Assembly (NCBI GenBank): GCA_965240365.1
Contig: OZ251218.1
Location: forward strand, 2,976,001-3,040,000
Reading direction: 5' to 3'
Length of the DNA: 64,000 bases
Source of the DNA: G965240365 sp965240365
GTDB taxonomy: Bacteria > Pseudomonadota > Gammaproteobacteria > Eutrophobiales > Eutrophobiaceae
A program made the translations under genes and the position numbers. Below, in pieces: positions 1-7,818 of this stretch. Within the stretch, counting starts at the first letter, position 1. Each line of letters begins with the position of its first letter. The notes under the pieces are model-generated. The model did no database searches. It was not told where the DNA came from and saw nothing but the letters and a program-made list of their open reading frames with translations.

Positions 1-1214
1 CTGGCAATATTGGACAATGTGCTCTGTTCGCCAAGCCTCTGCGCCCGGATCTGCAAGGGCGATTCAACATTCGTGCTGCCGCCAATCACACTCATGCCCG
101 CCTGTTTGCCGAGCGGCAGGCTTTCGCCCGTGACGATGGCCTCATTCACCGTTGACGCGCCTTCCAAAACCACGCCATCCACCGGGATCAACTCGCCGGG
201 CTTGACCAATATGCGGTCACCCACCGCCAGCCGCGCCAGCGGCGTGACTTCGAGTCGGCCATCTTCCTCTATCTTGTTCGCATACAGGGGCAATACCGGC
301 GTCATCCGCTCCAACTGCGCAATGGATTTTTTACGGCTGGAAAATTCAAAGAAACGCCCGCTCAGGATAAAAAAGACAAACATGACGATGGAATCATAAT
401 AAACATGCCCGGCGCCGCCGCCGGTGGCGATAACGCTGCCGATAAAGGCAATCGTGATCGCCAGCGCCACGGGGATATCCATGCCGGGCCGCCTGATCCG
501 GATATCGCGCCAGGCCCCGGCAAAGATCGGCCGCGCCGAGTACAACAACACGGGCAGCGTCAATAACAGGCTGACCCAATGCAGAAAATGACGGTAACGG
601 TCGGCCATGCCCGAGGCCTCGCCAAAATACAGGGCAATCGCGATCATCATCACCTGCATGCCGAACAAACCGGCGATGCCGATGCGGATCAACTGATTCT
701 TGCGCGCTTTTTCATAGCGCTGTTCCCGTTGCCGGGGGTTAAACGGCAAGGGGTGATAACCCAGCCGACGGATCTCGGCCAGTATATCGCTCAGGCCGAT
801 CCTGTCCTGTTGCCACTCCACCGAGCAGCGCTGAGTCGAATAATTAAGATCAATGCCGGCCACGCCGCGCAAACGGGAGAGCCTTGAACTGATAAGCCAG
901 GTGCAGGCCGGGCAGGTGATACCCTCGATGATCAGGCGGGCCTCGGCCCGTTGCCCGTCCTTTGCGGCCACAAACTCGCTTTGTATCTGCGGGTTATTAA
1001 AAATGGACAGGTTTTTCAGATCATCCGGCGCCAGTTCCTCCGGCGTCTTGGGAAACTCCGTGCGGTGCCGGTAATAATCGGTCAGGCCGAACTCCGAAAT
1101 CTGCTCCGCCACGGCCTGGCAGCCGAGGCAACACATCGGCTGCCGCCGCCCGTCAATCTCCGCGGACAAGTCCAGCCCGGCCGGTACCGGCTCGCCACAA
1201 TGAAAACAGATCAC
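1..1214 (-). CDS. ccoI: Cu(+)-translocating P-type ATPase CcoI/FixI, 3' end cut by window edge
   Basis: About 404 N-terminal residues of a P1B-type ATPase that supplies copper for cbb3 oxidase assembly. The protein opens with a Cys-rich domain (CFHCGEPVP, then CCLGC near residue 28-32) and an HMA domain with a CPAC copper site at about residues 101-104. Membrane segments follow, and then the actuator loop with the TGES motif at about residue 360. The phosphorylation (DKTGT) and ATP-binding domains lie beyond the window. A TGA lies upstream in frame and no ATG follows it, so the GTG at 1214 is the best start. It is separated from the cco operon (11-17 kb) and faces the opposite way, whereas ccoI usually follows ccoGH; no other ccoI is visible here. 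Confidence 0.9.
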   Translation of the reverse strand, partial: MICFHCGEPVPAGLDLSAEIDGRRQPMCCLGCQAVAEQISEFGLTDYYRHRTEFPKTPEELAPDDLKNLSIFNNPQIQSEFVAAKDGQRAEARLIIEGITCPACTWLISSRLSRLRGVAGIDLNYSTQRCSVEWQQDRIGLSDILAEIRRLGYHPLPFNPRQREQRYEKARKNQLIRIGIAGLFGMQVMMIAIALYFGEASGMADRYRHFLHWVSLLLTLPVLLYSARPIFAGAWRDIRIRRPGMDIPVALAITIAFIGSVIATGGGAGHVYYDSIVMFVFFILSGRFFEFSSRKKSIAQLERMTPVLPLYANKIEEDGRLEVTPLARLAVGDRILVKPGELIPVDGVVLEGASTVNEAIVTGESLPLGKQAGMSVIGGSTNVESPLQIRAQRLGEQSTLSNIA

Positions 1215-1379
1215 CGGCGCAAGGTGTGCTTTAAGGAAATTCCAGGAGGCCCCGGGCCGCCGGCCGTCTTGAAGGCGCTGTTGATCGCTGCAATCATGGT
1301 GGTTATGGGGTTTCCTGTTGAATTGAAGTCTTTGGGTGTTGATTCAGCATAGCGGATAAGGCAGTGTGATTCCAGCGAT

Positions 1380-1800
1380 ACAGGAAATCCGCAGATTACG
1401 CAGATTACTCAGATTCTGTCCCCGTTGTCATTTATGGACAGGATGTCCTGCGGCGAGAGGGCACGCCTACAGGGATGTAGGTGGTAGAGCGGCGTCTGGA
1501 ACAAGCCGCCGAGGACGCCCGTAGCCGCCCGGCGAAGGCCGGAATCCAGTGGTTTATGTAATACATTCGCGCGTAAGCGGGAATGAAAACAAATACACCA
1601 TTTCGCCCCCGTTGTCATTCCAGCGGAAGCTGGAATCCAGTGGTTTATGCAATACATTCTCGCGCAAGCGGGAATGACAACAAGTACATCATTTCGTCTG
1701 GCAAGGCGCAGGCAGACAGAACTGTAATCCATTTCACTCCCCGGCCCACCTTCCTGGATTCCAGCTTTCGCTGGAATGACGATGGAGGTCACCGGGATGA
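1380..1800. repeat. Intergenic REP-like hairpin block
   Basis: The gap between ccoI and the TonB receptor holds no believable gene. It starts with a short tandem of CAGATTAC units (1391-1413), then a ~100-bp repeat also seen at 4743 and 51494. It continues with alternating hairpins of the type TTCCAGC-GAAA-GCTGGAA and CATTCCCGC/GCGGGAATG joined by a 'CCAGTGGTTTATnnAATA' linker. Such repeats give spurious peptides such as VIPAKAGIQ in many genomes; the short open frames here are of that kind. Confidence 0.8.
1428..1528 (+). repeat. ~100-bp dispersed repeat, copy 1
   Basis: Contains the hairpins GGACAGGATGTCC and CCTACAGGGATGTAGG followed by a GAGCGGCGTCTGG segment. Similar copies lie at 4743-4858 (inverted) and 51494-51647. 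This copy lacks the 19-bp palindrome that is present in the third copy, so it serves as an empty-site control. Confidence 0.7.
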
Positions 1801-1903
1801 AAGCAGGGATGGTGGGTTTCGTGGCGGTCTTTTTGGTTGTTACCGGGCGGGGAGGTTGGCCCCGCCTGCCTGTTGTGGGCAGACGGGGTGGGGTGGGTGG
1901 GAC

Positions 1904-4339
1904 TTAGAAATCTACGGAGAATGACAAATTTATGCTTCTGGGCATACCTAAATAACTAACATTCCCAAAACTAAGCCAGTGATTCTTGTTGAAGAGATTG
2001 TCGATATTCATTCGCAGGGTGAGTTGCTGATCACCCAGCATGCGTTTATAACGCGCGCCAATGCTGTAAAGTTCATAGGAGGGAATTCTCAGGGTATTGT
2101 CAGTGTTAACAAACACCCTGCCCATATGCTCAGCACGGGCCGTCAGTGTCAAGCCGGGAAGAACGGGCGCATCCCATTCAAGGTTCAGCACGGCCATCAG
2201 TTCCGGTAATCCGACTGGATTATTGCCATCAAATTTGCCACCCTGGGTGCGGGTTAGTTCACTGTTCATATAAGTGAACCCGCCCAGCAGGCGCAGGTTT
2301 GGCCGCAATTCGCCAAAGGCATTCAGTTCAAGGCCACGATTGCGCTGCTCGCCATTGAGACCAAACCGATTATTTGCATTGATAAATGCGCTTGGTTTCT
2401 CGATCTGGAACACCCCGGCCGTTAAACCAAGGCCATCCAGGTCAAACTTCACACCGAACTCGACCTGCTCTGTTTCAGACGGAGGAAATATCTCCCCGGC
2501 ATTGACTGCACTATTCGGCGCAGTTGGCCCCCACTCCAGGGCTTCGATATAGTTGCCATAGAGTGACATAAAACTCCAGGGTTTGACCAGCAGGGCGAAG
2601 GCCGGGGTGTTGGCTGATTTATCGTATTGGCTGGTGCGTGCGCCGGTATTGCGGTTGAAGCCTTTGTTATCAATATTCTGGCGCCGAATGCCCGCGGTCA
2701 ATAGAACACGATTATCAAAAAAGCCTATTGTGTCGGCAATGGCAGTGGATGAATCGACGTAATAACCGACTTTAAGCGGGCGCGCGCGCCTGATTGGTGG
2801 ATCAATTTTCGGGCGCGTAATAAATACTGGATTATATAGATTCGAAACAATCCCGAGGTTCATGTTTTTGGAAGAGCTATAAATACTCCTCTCTACTCGC
2901 GCAGTTTCTACTGAAACCTGATGTGTGGTCCCCAACAGTTTTAAATTACCCCTGACACCGGCATTCCAGGTAAGATTTCTTTCCTTATTTGACCCTTGTT
3001 GGACAAACAGTTCAAAATCACCGTTGGCCTTAAGATTATCGGGAAGCATCCGCAGCCAGTAACTTTCGTAGTCAAGCGCACCATAAGCCGCATGCACTGT
3101 CCAGTCTTTGCTGAGATTATACTCGGCCTTAATAAGCGCACGTGCGAATTCTCTATCCTGCCTCTCCCAGGGCTGTTGAATGTTATCCTCAGGATCAGGC
3201 GCAGAAGGGACTGAAGTGAGATTACGGCTTAAAAAGATAGGTTGGTTCGCTCTGTCCAGGTCCCGATCAAAGTAATCCAGTATGGTTTCCAGTTTGAGCC
3301 TGTCGCCGCGATATTCCAGGGCTAAAGCCGCCTCGCCAAATTTTTCCTTGATATCTTCAGTGGCTTCTTCGCCATCACGATAGATGACATTGAGCCGGGC
3401 GCCGAACTGTTTTTGTGAACCAAAGCGCTGGCTTAGATCGGCGTGTATGCCCAAACGTGATTGATAATCATAATCTGCGGTGATTCTTGTTAATGAAGTT
3501 TCTACCGGCCGCTTGGACACCTGATTGATGGTGCCACCTACATTAAATACTGATCCGTTAAGAAGCGCATTAGGCCCCTTAAAGACTTCGACTCTCTCAA
3601 GAGTCTGAGCCGACGTCACTATATACGCCAACAAGCCTTGAAGGCCGTTATAAAATGTATATGACGTACTAAAATTGAAGCCTCGTATCTGGATAGTCGG
3701 CCCATAACTTTGGTTGGGAGCTACCGACCTGGCAGAAGAATCATTCCGAATAACATCACTTACCGTTTTAGCCTGCTGGTTTTCAATGAGTTCGGAAGTG
3801 TAACTGGTAATGCTAAACGGCGTGTCAAAAACGTCCATGTTTCCGAGCAGACCGACACGGGCGCCGCTCCCGACCTGTCCGCCTTCGTACGCCTCCGGCA
3901 AATCCGACAGCCAGAAGCGCACCGACTCCGGGATCCCCTCCACCGTCAACGGCGGCAGCATCTCGGGTTCCTCACTGTCATTGGCCGCCACCAGACGATA
4001 CGCGCCATTCCCGGATCCCCGCACGGCATAGCCGCTGTCTTGCAGCAATATCGAGAACCCCTCCGGGGCGCTGTAACGGCCCGCAAGGCCCGGGCTTTGC
4101 CTGCCCGCCAACCGCTGCGGGTCAAACGACAACGGCGCGCCGGCCAGGGCCGCAAACTCGGCCAGCACATCGCTCAAGCTGCCGGCGGCAATATCAAAGC
4201 TTTGTGTCTCGCGCTCATCTTTGGCCAGCGCAACAGGCGATATAAACGCCACGGCCAGCAGGCACAGCAAGGCGTGATGCAATCCGGCGGCGCGGATGAG
4301 TCGTTTTTTCAGGTTCAAGACAAAGGTTGTGGTAGCCAT
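1904..4339 (-). CDS. TonB-dependent siderophore receptor with N-terminal STN signalling domain
   Basis: An 811-residue outer-membrane receptor of the FpvA/FecA transducer class. After a signal peptide (hydrophobic core about residues 15-38, ending in VALA) comes an STN domain (about 45-125, starting FDIAAGSLSDVLAEFA) that contacts the anti-sigma factor. A TonB-plug domain follows, with the motif VEVFKGPNALLNG and the segment IQIRGFNF, and then a beta-barrel ending in the C-terminal Phe of SFSVDF. The start at 4339 (MATTTF) is preceded by AGGAGTG and is preferred to an upstream ATG at 4426 that would run through the hairpin leader. Its partners fecI and fecR lie upstream on the same strand, separated by repeats. 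The substrate cannot be named; a ferric hydroxamate or pyoverdine-like siderophore is only a guess. Confidence 0.92.
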   Translation of the reverse strand: MATTTFVLNLKKRLIRAAGLHHALLCLLAVAFISPVALAKDERETQSFDIAAGSLSDVLAEFAALAGAPLSFDPQRLAGRQSPGLAGRYSAPEGFSILLQDSGYAVRGSGNGAYRLVAANDSEEPEMLPPLTVEGIPESVRFWLSDLPEAYEGGQVGSGARVGLLGNMDVFDTPFSITSYTSELIENQQAKTVSDVIRNDSSARSVAPNQSYGPTIQIRGFNFSTSYTFYNGLQGLLAYIVTSAQTLERVEVFKGPNALLNGSVFNVGGTINQVSKRPVETSLTRITADYDYQSRLGIHADLSQRFGSQKQFGARLNVIYRDGEEATEDIKEKFGEAALALEYRGDRLKLETILDYFDRDLDRANQPIFLSRNLTSVPSAPDPEDNIQQPWERQDREFARALIKAEYNLSKDWTVHAAYGALDYESYWLRMLPDNLKANGDFELFVQQGSNKERNLTWNAGVRGNLKLLGTTHQVSVETARVERSIYSSSKNMNLGIVSNLYNPVFITRPKIDPPIRRARPLKVGYYVDSSTAIADTIGFFDNRVLLTAGIRRQNIDNKGFNRNTGARTSQYDKSANTPAFALLVKPWSFMSLYGNYIEALEWGPTAPNSAVNAGEIFPPSETEQVEFGVKFDLDGLGLTAGVFQIEKPSAFINANNRFGLNGEQRNRGLELNAFGELRPNLRLLGGFTYMNSELTRTQGGKFDGNNPVGLPELMAVLNLEWDAPVLPGLTLTARAEHMGRVFVNTDNTLRIPSYELYSIGARYKRMLGDQQLTLRMNIDNLFNKNHWLSFGNVSYLGMPRSINLSFSVDF

Positions 4340-4366
4340 GTTTAACACTCCTGTTTCAGTAAAAAG

Positions 4367-4502
4367 GCCCTGAATAAATCCCAACCGGACGGATTCAGGG
4401 CGCGCGATGGTGAAGGACAGCTTCACCCGGCATCAAAATCAATGACGACTGGCGTCTGATTTTGCCGACACTTCCGTGTGTCGCCTGCCTGAAACAGGCA
4501 GG
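4367..4502 (-). promoter_or_regulatory. Five-hairpin structured leader upstream of the TonB receptor
   Basis: Five adjacent hairpins, given in plus-strand order: GCCCTGAAT/ATTCAGGGC (4367-4401), GGTGAAG/CTTCACC (4409-4427), AAAATCA/TGATTTT with inner GACG/CGTC (4435-4463), CGACAC/GTGTCG (4466-4483), and the 19-bp palindrome with loop AAA (4484-4502). The order and several stems match the mobile elements at 33146 and 44911, while other stems differ in sequence but still pair. It ends about 15 nt before the receptor Shine-Dalgarno, so it would lie in the 5' untranslated region. A regulatory role is inference; it may simply be an old insertion. Confidence 0.6.
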
Positions 4503-4639
4503 CAGAAAAGCCAAATTAAGCCCGGCTTTTTCTGGTCTCTATACATGACATACCGAACGAGATTGAAAAAGGGGCCACTTTTTTTTGTCTTTTTTTTGAA
4601 AAGATAGAGAAAACAAAGGGTTAGGGGATGACTTTTTTT

Positions 4640-4872
4640 GGTGTTTTTCCTGGTCGAAGCGGGTAGGTGGGTGGAAATCTTGTCATTCCCGCTTCCGCGG
4701 GAATGTTATTGTATAAACCACTGGATTCCAGCTTTCGCTGGGCGGCTACGGGCATCCTCGGCAGTCTGTTCCAGACACTGCTCTACCACCTACATCCCTG
4801 TAGGCGTGCCCTCTCGCCGCATACAGGACATCCTGTCCATAAATGACGGCGGGGGCGATAGGCGCATTCGGG
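4640..4872. repeat. REP hairpins and dispersed repeat copy 2
   Basis: Contains CATTCCCGC-type and TTCCAGC-type hairpin arms (4683-4742). These are followed by an inverted copy (about 4743-4858) of the ~100-bp repeat also found at 1428 and 51494. No gene is visible. Confidence 0.7.
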
Positions 4873-5204
4873 TAACCTTTTAACGCCATTTCCCTTGCTC
4901 TGTCATTTCTGCCTGCCTGCTGAAGGCAGGTGGCAAACAGGAGTGACAGGGTTTTGTGTGCATTACCGCCCCTTTTAGCCCTCTGCTCTCTTTTTCACTT
5001 CCACCCCGTCGTCATTCCAGCGAAAGCTGGAATCCAGGAAGGGCGGAGCCGGGGTGTTGGGTAGATTTTGGGTTCCGCCTACTTGTACCAAGCCAGCCTA
5101 AATGGTGTGTTTGGTTGTCATTCCCGCTTGGCGGGAATGTATTGCATAACCACTGGATTCCAGCTTTCGCTGGAATGACGGCGGGGGTGATAAGTATATT
5201 TGGG
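4873..5204 (+). repeat. ~330-bp repeat unit U1
   Basis: First of two tandem units (period 332 bp) downstream of fecR. Each unit runs from AACCTTTTAACGCC through a variant 19-bp palindrome (4912-4930) and two hairpins (TTCCAGC-GAAA-GCTGGAA and CATTCCCGC/GCGGGAATG) to GATAAGTATATTTGGG. Units U3 and U4 lie upstream of fecI. No coding potential. Confidence 0.85.
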
Positions 5205-5537
5205 TAACCTTTTAACGCCATTTCCCTTGCTCTGTCATTTCTGCCTGCCTGCTGAAGGCAGGTGGCAAACAGGAGTGACAGGGTTTTGTGTGCATCGCTG
5301 CCCCTTTTAGCCCTCTGCTCTCTTTTTCACTTCCACCCCGTCGTCATTCCAGCGAAAGCTGGAATCCAGGAAGGGCGGAGCCGGGGTGTTAGGTGGATTT
5401 TGGATGCCGCCTGTTTGTACCAAGCTGGCTGGAATGGTGTGTTTGGTTGTCATTCCCGCTTGGCGGGAATGTATTGTATAAACCACTGGATTCCAGCTTT
5501 CGCTGGAATGACGGCGGGGGTGATAAGTATATTTGGG
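5205..5537 (+). repeat. ~330-bp repeat unit U2
   Basis: Tandem with U1 and nearly identical in its first half, diverging in the TTTTGGATGCCGCC part. It carries a variant 19-bp palindrome at 5244-5262. It ends 9 bp before the fecR stop codon. Confidence 0.85.
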
Positions 5538-5545
5538 CAACCTTA

Positions 5546-6529
5546 TCAAGGCGTCCTCGAACTGGGCCTGCCCGGTTTGACAGTGACCCACCAGGGCGTC
5601 AGTCTTTGCACCTTGACCGGCAGGCTGGATTGCAGGAGTCTCAGGCTGGTGTCGGTATCGTAAACCGGAAAGGCGCCCGAGACGCGCAGGTTGGCAATGG
5701 CCGGGTCGCAACGCAGCACGCCCCGGCGATAGCGCGCCAGTTCGCCGATTAGTTCACCCAGCGGCATGGCGCGGGCCAGCAGCATGCCCCGTTCCCACAG
5801 CGCCCGGTCTTCGACCGCCGGGCGCACGGGCTGTATGGCCTGCCGGTTAAAGCGGGTCTGCTCGCCGGCCCGCACTGGCAGGGTCTGGCCGCCGGCCGTA
5901 GTCGTTTCGACCCGGCCGGCAAATACGGCGAGGCGCGTTTCCCCGTCCAACTGACGCACGCTGAAGCGGGTGCCGACGGGCCGTATTTGCCCCTGCGCCG
6001 TGGCCACAATCAGGGGCCGGCGCGGGGCCTCGGGATCTGCGCCCGTGGTGATTCTGATTTCCCCGGCCAGCAGTACGATACGGCGTTCGTCCGCGGAAAA
6101 AACGGTATTTACGGCGCTGGCCGTATTCAAGTCAAGCCGGACGCCGTCTGCCAGCGTAAAGGATTTTTGCTCGCCCTTGCGCGTCTTGTATTCGGCCTGC
6201 CATTCACGCAGGGGCAGACGCCGGTAGCCGGCCCAGCCGACCGGCGCCGCCACCAGCGCCAGGGCCAGCAGCCGGATGACGCGCCGGCGGCCTTTCTTCA
6301 CGCGATCCAGGGTTGCGCGCCCGAGGCGGGGCGGCACCCGCTCGAAGTCGCCCAGCACCGCTTGCGCCCGCGCCCAGGCCGAACGGTGCGCCTCGCTCTG
6401 GTTCTGCCAGGCTTCCAGTTCTTCCAGGATAGCCGGCGTGACTTCGCCGGATTGCAGCCGGGTCAGCCAGGCGGCGGCTTCCTCCAGGATTTTTTGTTCG
6501 CCGGGCGGTTTTTCTTCAGTCCCGGACAT
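5546..6529 (-). CDS. fecR: FecR-family anti-sigma factor
   Basis: A 327-residue inner-membrane sigma regulator. The N-terminal cytoplasmic part (DUF4880-like; residues about 10-60, with AAAWLTRLQSGEVTPAILEEL and WARAQAVLGDF) binds the sigma factor. One membrane segment follows at about residues 85-102 (IRLLALALVAAPVGWAGY). The periplasmic FecR domain (FTLADGVRLDLNTASAV, then GEIRI and the GTRFSV motif) should receive the signal from the receptor STN domain. It overlaps fecI by 14 nt, so the two are co-translated. The stop codon lies against repeat U2, and the extreme C-terminus (WWVTVKPGRPSSRTP) may have been reshaped by that repeat. Confidence 0.9.
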   Translation of the reverse strand: MSGTEEKPPGEQKILEEAAAWLTRLQSGEVTPAILEELEAWQNQSEAHRSAWARAQAVLGDFERVPPRLGRATLDRVKKGRRRVIRLLALALVAAPVGWAGYRRLPLREWQAEYKTRKGEQKSFTLADGVRLDLNTASAVNTVFSADERRIVLLAGEIRITTGADPEAPRRPLIVATAQGQIRPVGTRFSVRQLDGETRLAVFAGRVETTTAGGQTLPVRAGEQTRFNRQAIQPVRPAVEDRALWERGMLLARAMPLGELIGELARYRRGVLRCDPAIANLRVSGAFPVYDTDTSLRLLQSSLPVKVQRLTPWWVTVKPGRPSSRTP

Positions 6530-7028
6530 CCAGGCTCAAACAGGCCAGATACGCCTTGCGCATGTGGCGCTTGACCGTTGACAGGGAAACCCCAAAGCGG
6601 GCCGCAATCCGCGGGTAAGTCTGGCCATCCAGTTGCGCCATGAGGAATATATCGCGGGTGCGGGCGGGCATGGCGGATAACATGGCCTCAATGCGCGTGA
6701 GCGCCTCAATGATCAACAGCCGTTCTTCGGGCGAGGGGATATATTGCGTGGGCGTATCGGCCAATGCCTCAAGATAGGCGCGCTCGACCTCTTGCCGCCG
6801 CCAGTGGTCCACCACCAGCCCCTTGGCGATGTGGGTGAGCAAGGCCCGCGGCGTCTCGCCAAGCGCGGCGGGCGAGCGGTTTGAAGTCATCAGGCGCAGG
6901 AAGGTATCGTGCGCCAGATCGGCCGCCTGCTCGGAGCAGTTTACTTTTTTCAGCAGGTATTGTTGCAACCAGCCATGATGCTCGCGGTACAGCGTTTCGT
7001 AGCCGTGCGGGTCTGAAAGCGGGGGCAT
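6516..7028 (-). CDS. fecI: ECF sigma-70 factor, FecI family
   Basis: A 170-residue extracytoplasmic-function sigma factor. Region 2 (residues about 8-75; YREHHGWLQQYLLKK, DLAHDTFLRL) and region 4 (about 110-165; LSAMPARTRDIFLMAQLDG followed by the helix-turn-helix RIAARFGVSLSTVKRHM) are both present and complete. It should direct RNA polymerase to the TonB receptor gene when FecR is triggered. The start at 7028 lacks a strong Shine-Dalgarno but matches family length. A Fur-like site lies about 60 bp upstream, so iron repression is likely. Confidence 0.92.
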   Translation of the reverse strand: MPPLSDPHGYETLYREHHGWLQQYLLKKVNCSEQAADLAHDTFLRLMTSNRSPAALGETPRALLTHIAKGLVVDHWRRQEVERAYLEALADTPTQYIPSPEERLLIIEALTRIEAMLSAMPARTRDIFLMAQLDGQTYPRIAARFGVSLSTVKRHMRKAYLACLSLDVRD

Positions 7029-7090
7029 GGGTAGGTGAACTCTTTAATAATTTAGCTTTGTTAAATGTTGATTCGCGCTATCTTAGCTTA

Positions 7091-7106
7091 AATAAGAATC
7101 GTTATC
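7091..7106 (-). promoter_or_regulatory. Candidate Fur box upstream of fecI
   Basis: On the minus strand the site reads GATAACGATTCTTATT, a good match to the first part of the Fur consensus (GATAATGATAATCATT). It lies 63-78 bp upstream of the fecI start, in an AT-rich patch. Fur control of fecIR is well known in other proteobacteria; binding here is inferred. Confidence 0.5.
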
Positions 7107-7140
7107 TACCCTGTATTTGGGTTTAATACCTGTGAGACAA

Positions 7141-7470
7141 ATCAGGGCTGCCTGGCGCCTGCCTGCTAAAGGCAGGCGGCAAGTCGGAATGACAGGGTTT
7201 TGTGTATATTGCCGCCCCTTTTGGCTCTCTGCTGTCTTTTTCACTTCTACTCCGTTGTCATTCCGGCCTGCCTGCCACAGGCAGGCGAAAGTCGGAATCC
7301 AGGAAGGGCGGAGCCGGGGTGTTGAGTGGATTTTGGATGCCGCCTACTTGTACCAGGCTGGCCGGAATGGTGTGTTTGGTTGTCATTCCCGCTTGGCGGG
7401 AATGTATTAGATAAACCACTGGATTCCAGCTTTCGCTGGAATGACGGCGGGGGTGATAAGTATATTTGGG
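7141..7470 (+). repeat. ~330-bp repeat unit U3
   Basis: Third unit, upstream of fecI and tandem with U4. It carries two palindrome variants, at 7158-7176 and 7267-7285. The second splits the TTCCGG/CGAAAGTCGGAA hairpin, and removing exactly 19 bp restores it. Confidence 0.8.
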
Positions 7471-7760
7471 CAACCTTTTAACGCCATTTCCTTTGCCCCG
7501 TCATTTCTGCCTGCCTGCTGAAGGCAGGCGGCAAACATGAGTGACAGGGTTTTGTGTGCATTACCGCCCCTTTTAGCCCCCTGCTCCCTTTTTTACTTCC
7601 ACCCCGTCGTCATTCCAGCGAAAGCTGGAATCCAGGAAGGGCGGAGCCGGGGTGTTGGGTAGATTTTGGGTTCCGCCTGCTTGTACCAAGCCGGCCGGAA
7701 TGGTGTGTTTGCTTGTCATTCCCGCTTGGCGGGAATGTTATTGCATAAACCACTGGACTA
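7471..7760 (+). repeat. ~330-bp repeat unit U4 (truncated at its end)
   Basis: Fourth unit, tandem with U3, with a palindrome variant at 7510-7528. It stops at CCACTGGAC before the methyltransferase gene, losing the last hairpin arm. No coding potential. Confidence 0.8.
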
Positions 7761-7818
7761 TTGCCCGGTTCTGGATAGACACTGGATTGATAAAATCCAC
7801 ACACGATACACCGATCAC

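Noticed and set aside
1409..1924. Open frames on both strands encoding peptides such as VIPAKAGIQ and SSFRWNDD
   Set aside because: They are translations of REP-like hairpins and recur wherever the repeats occur (also near 5012-5663, 7117-7828, 10155, 46143). No ribosome sites or family matches.
4339..4426. Longer TonB receptor start at 4426
   Set aside because: It would translate through hairpin 1 of the leader and place 29 extra residues before a normal signal peptide; ATG 4339 has AGGAGTG.
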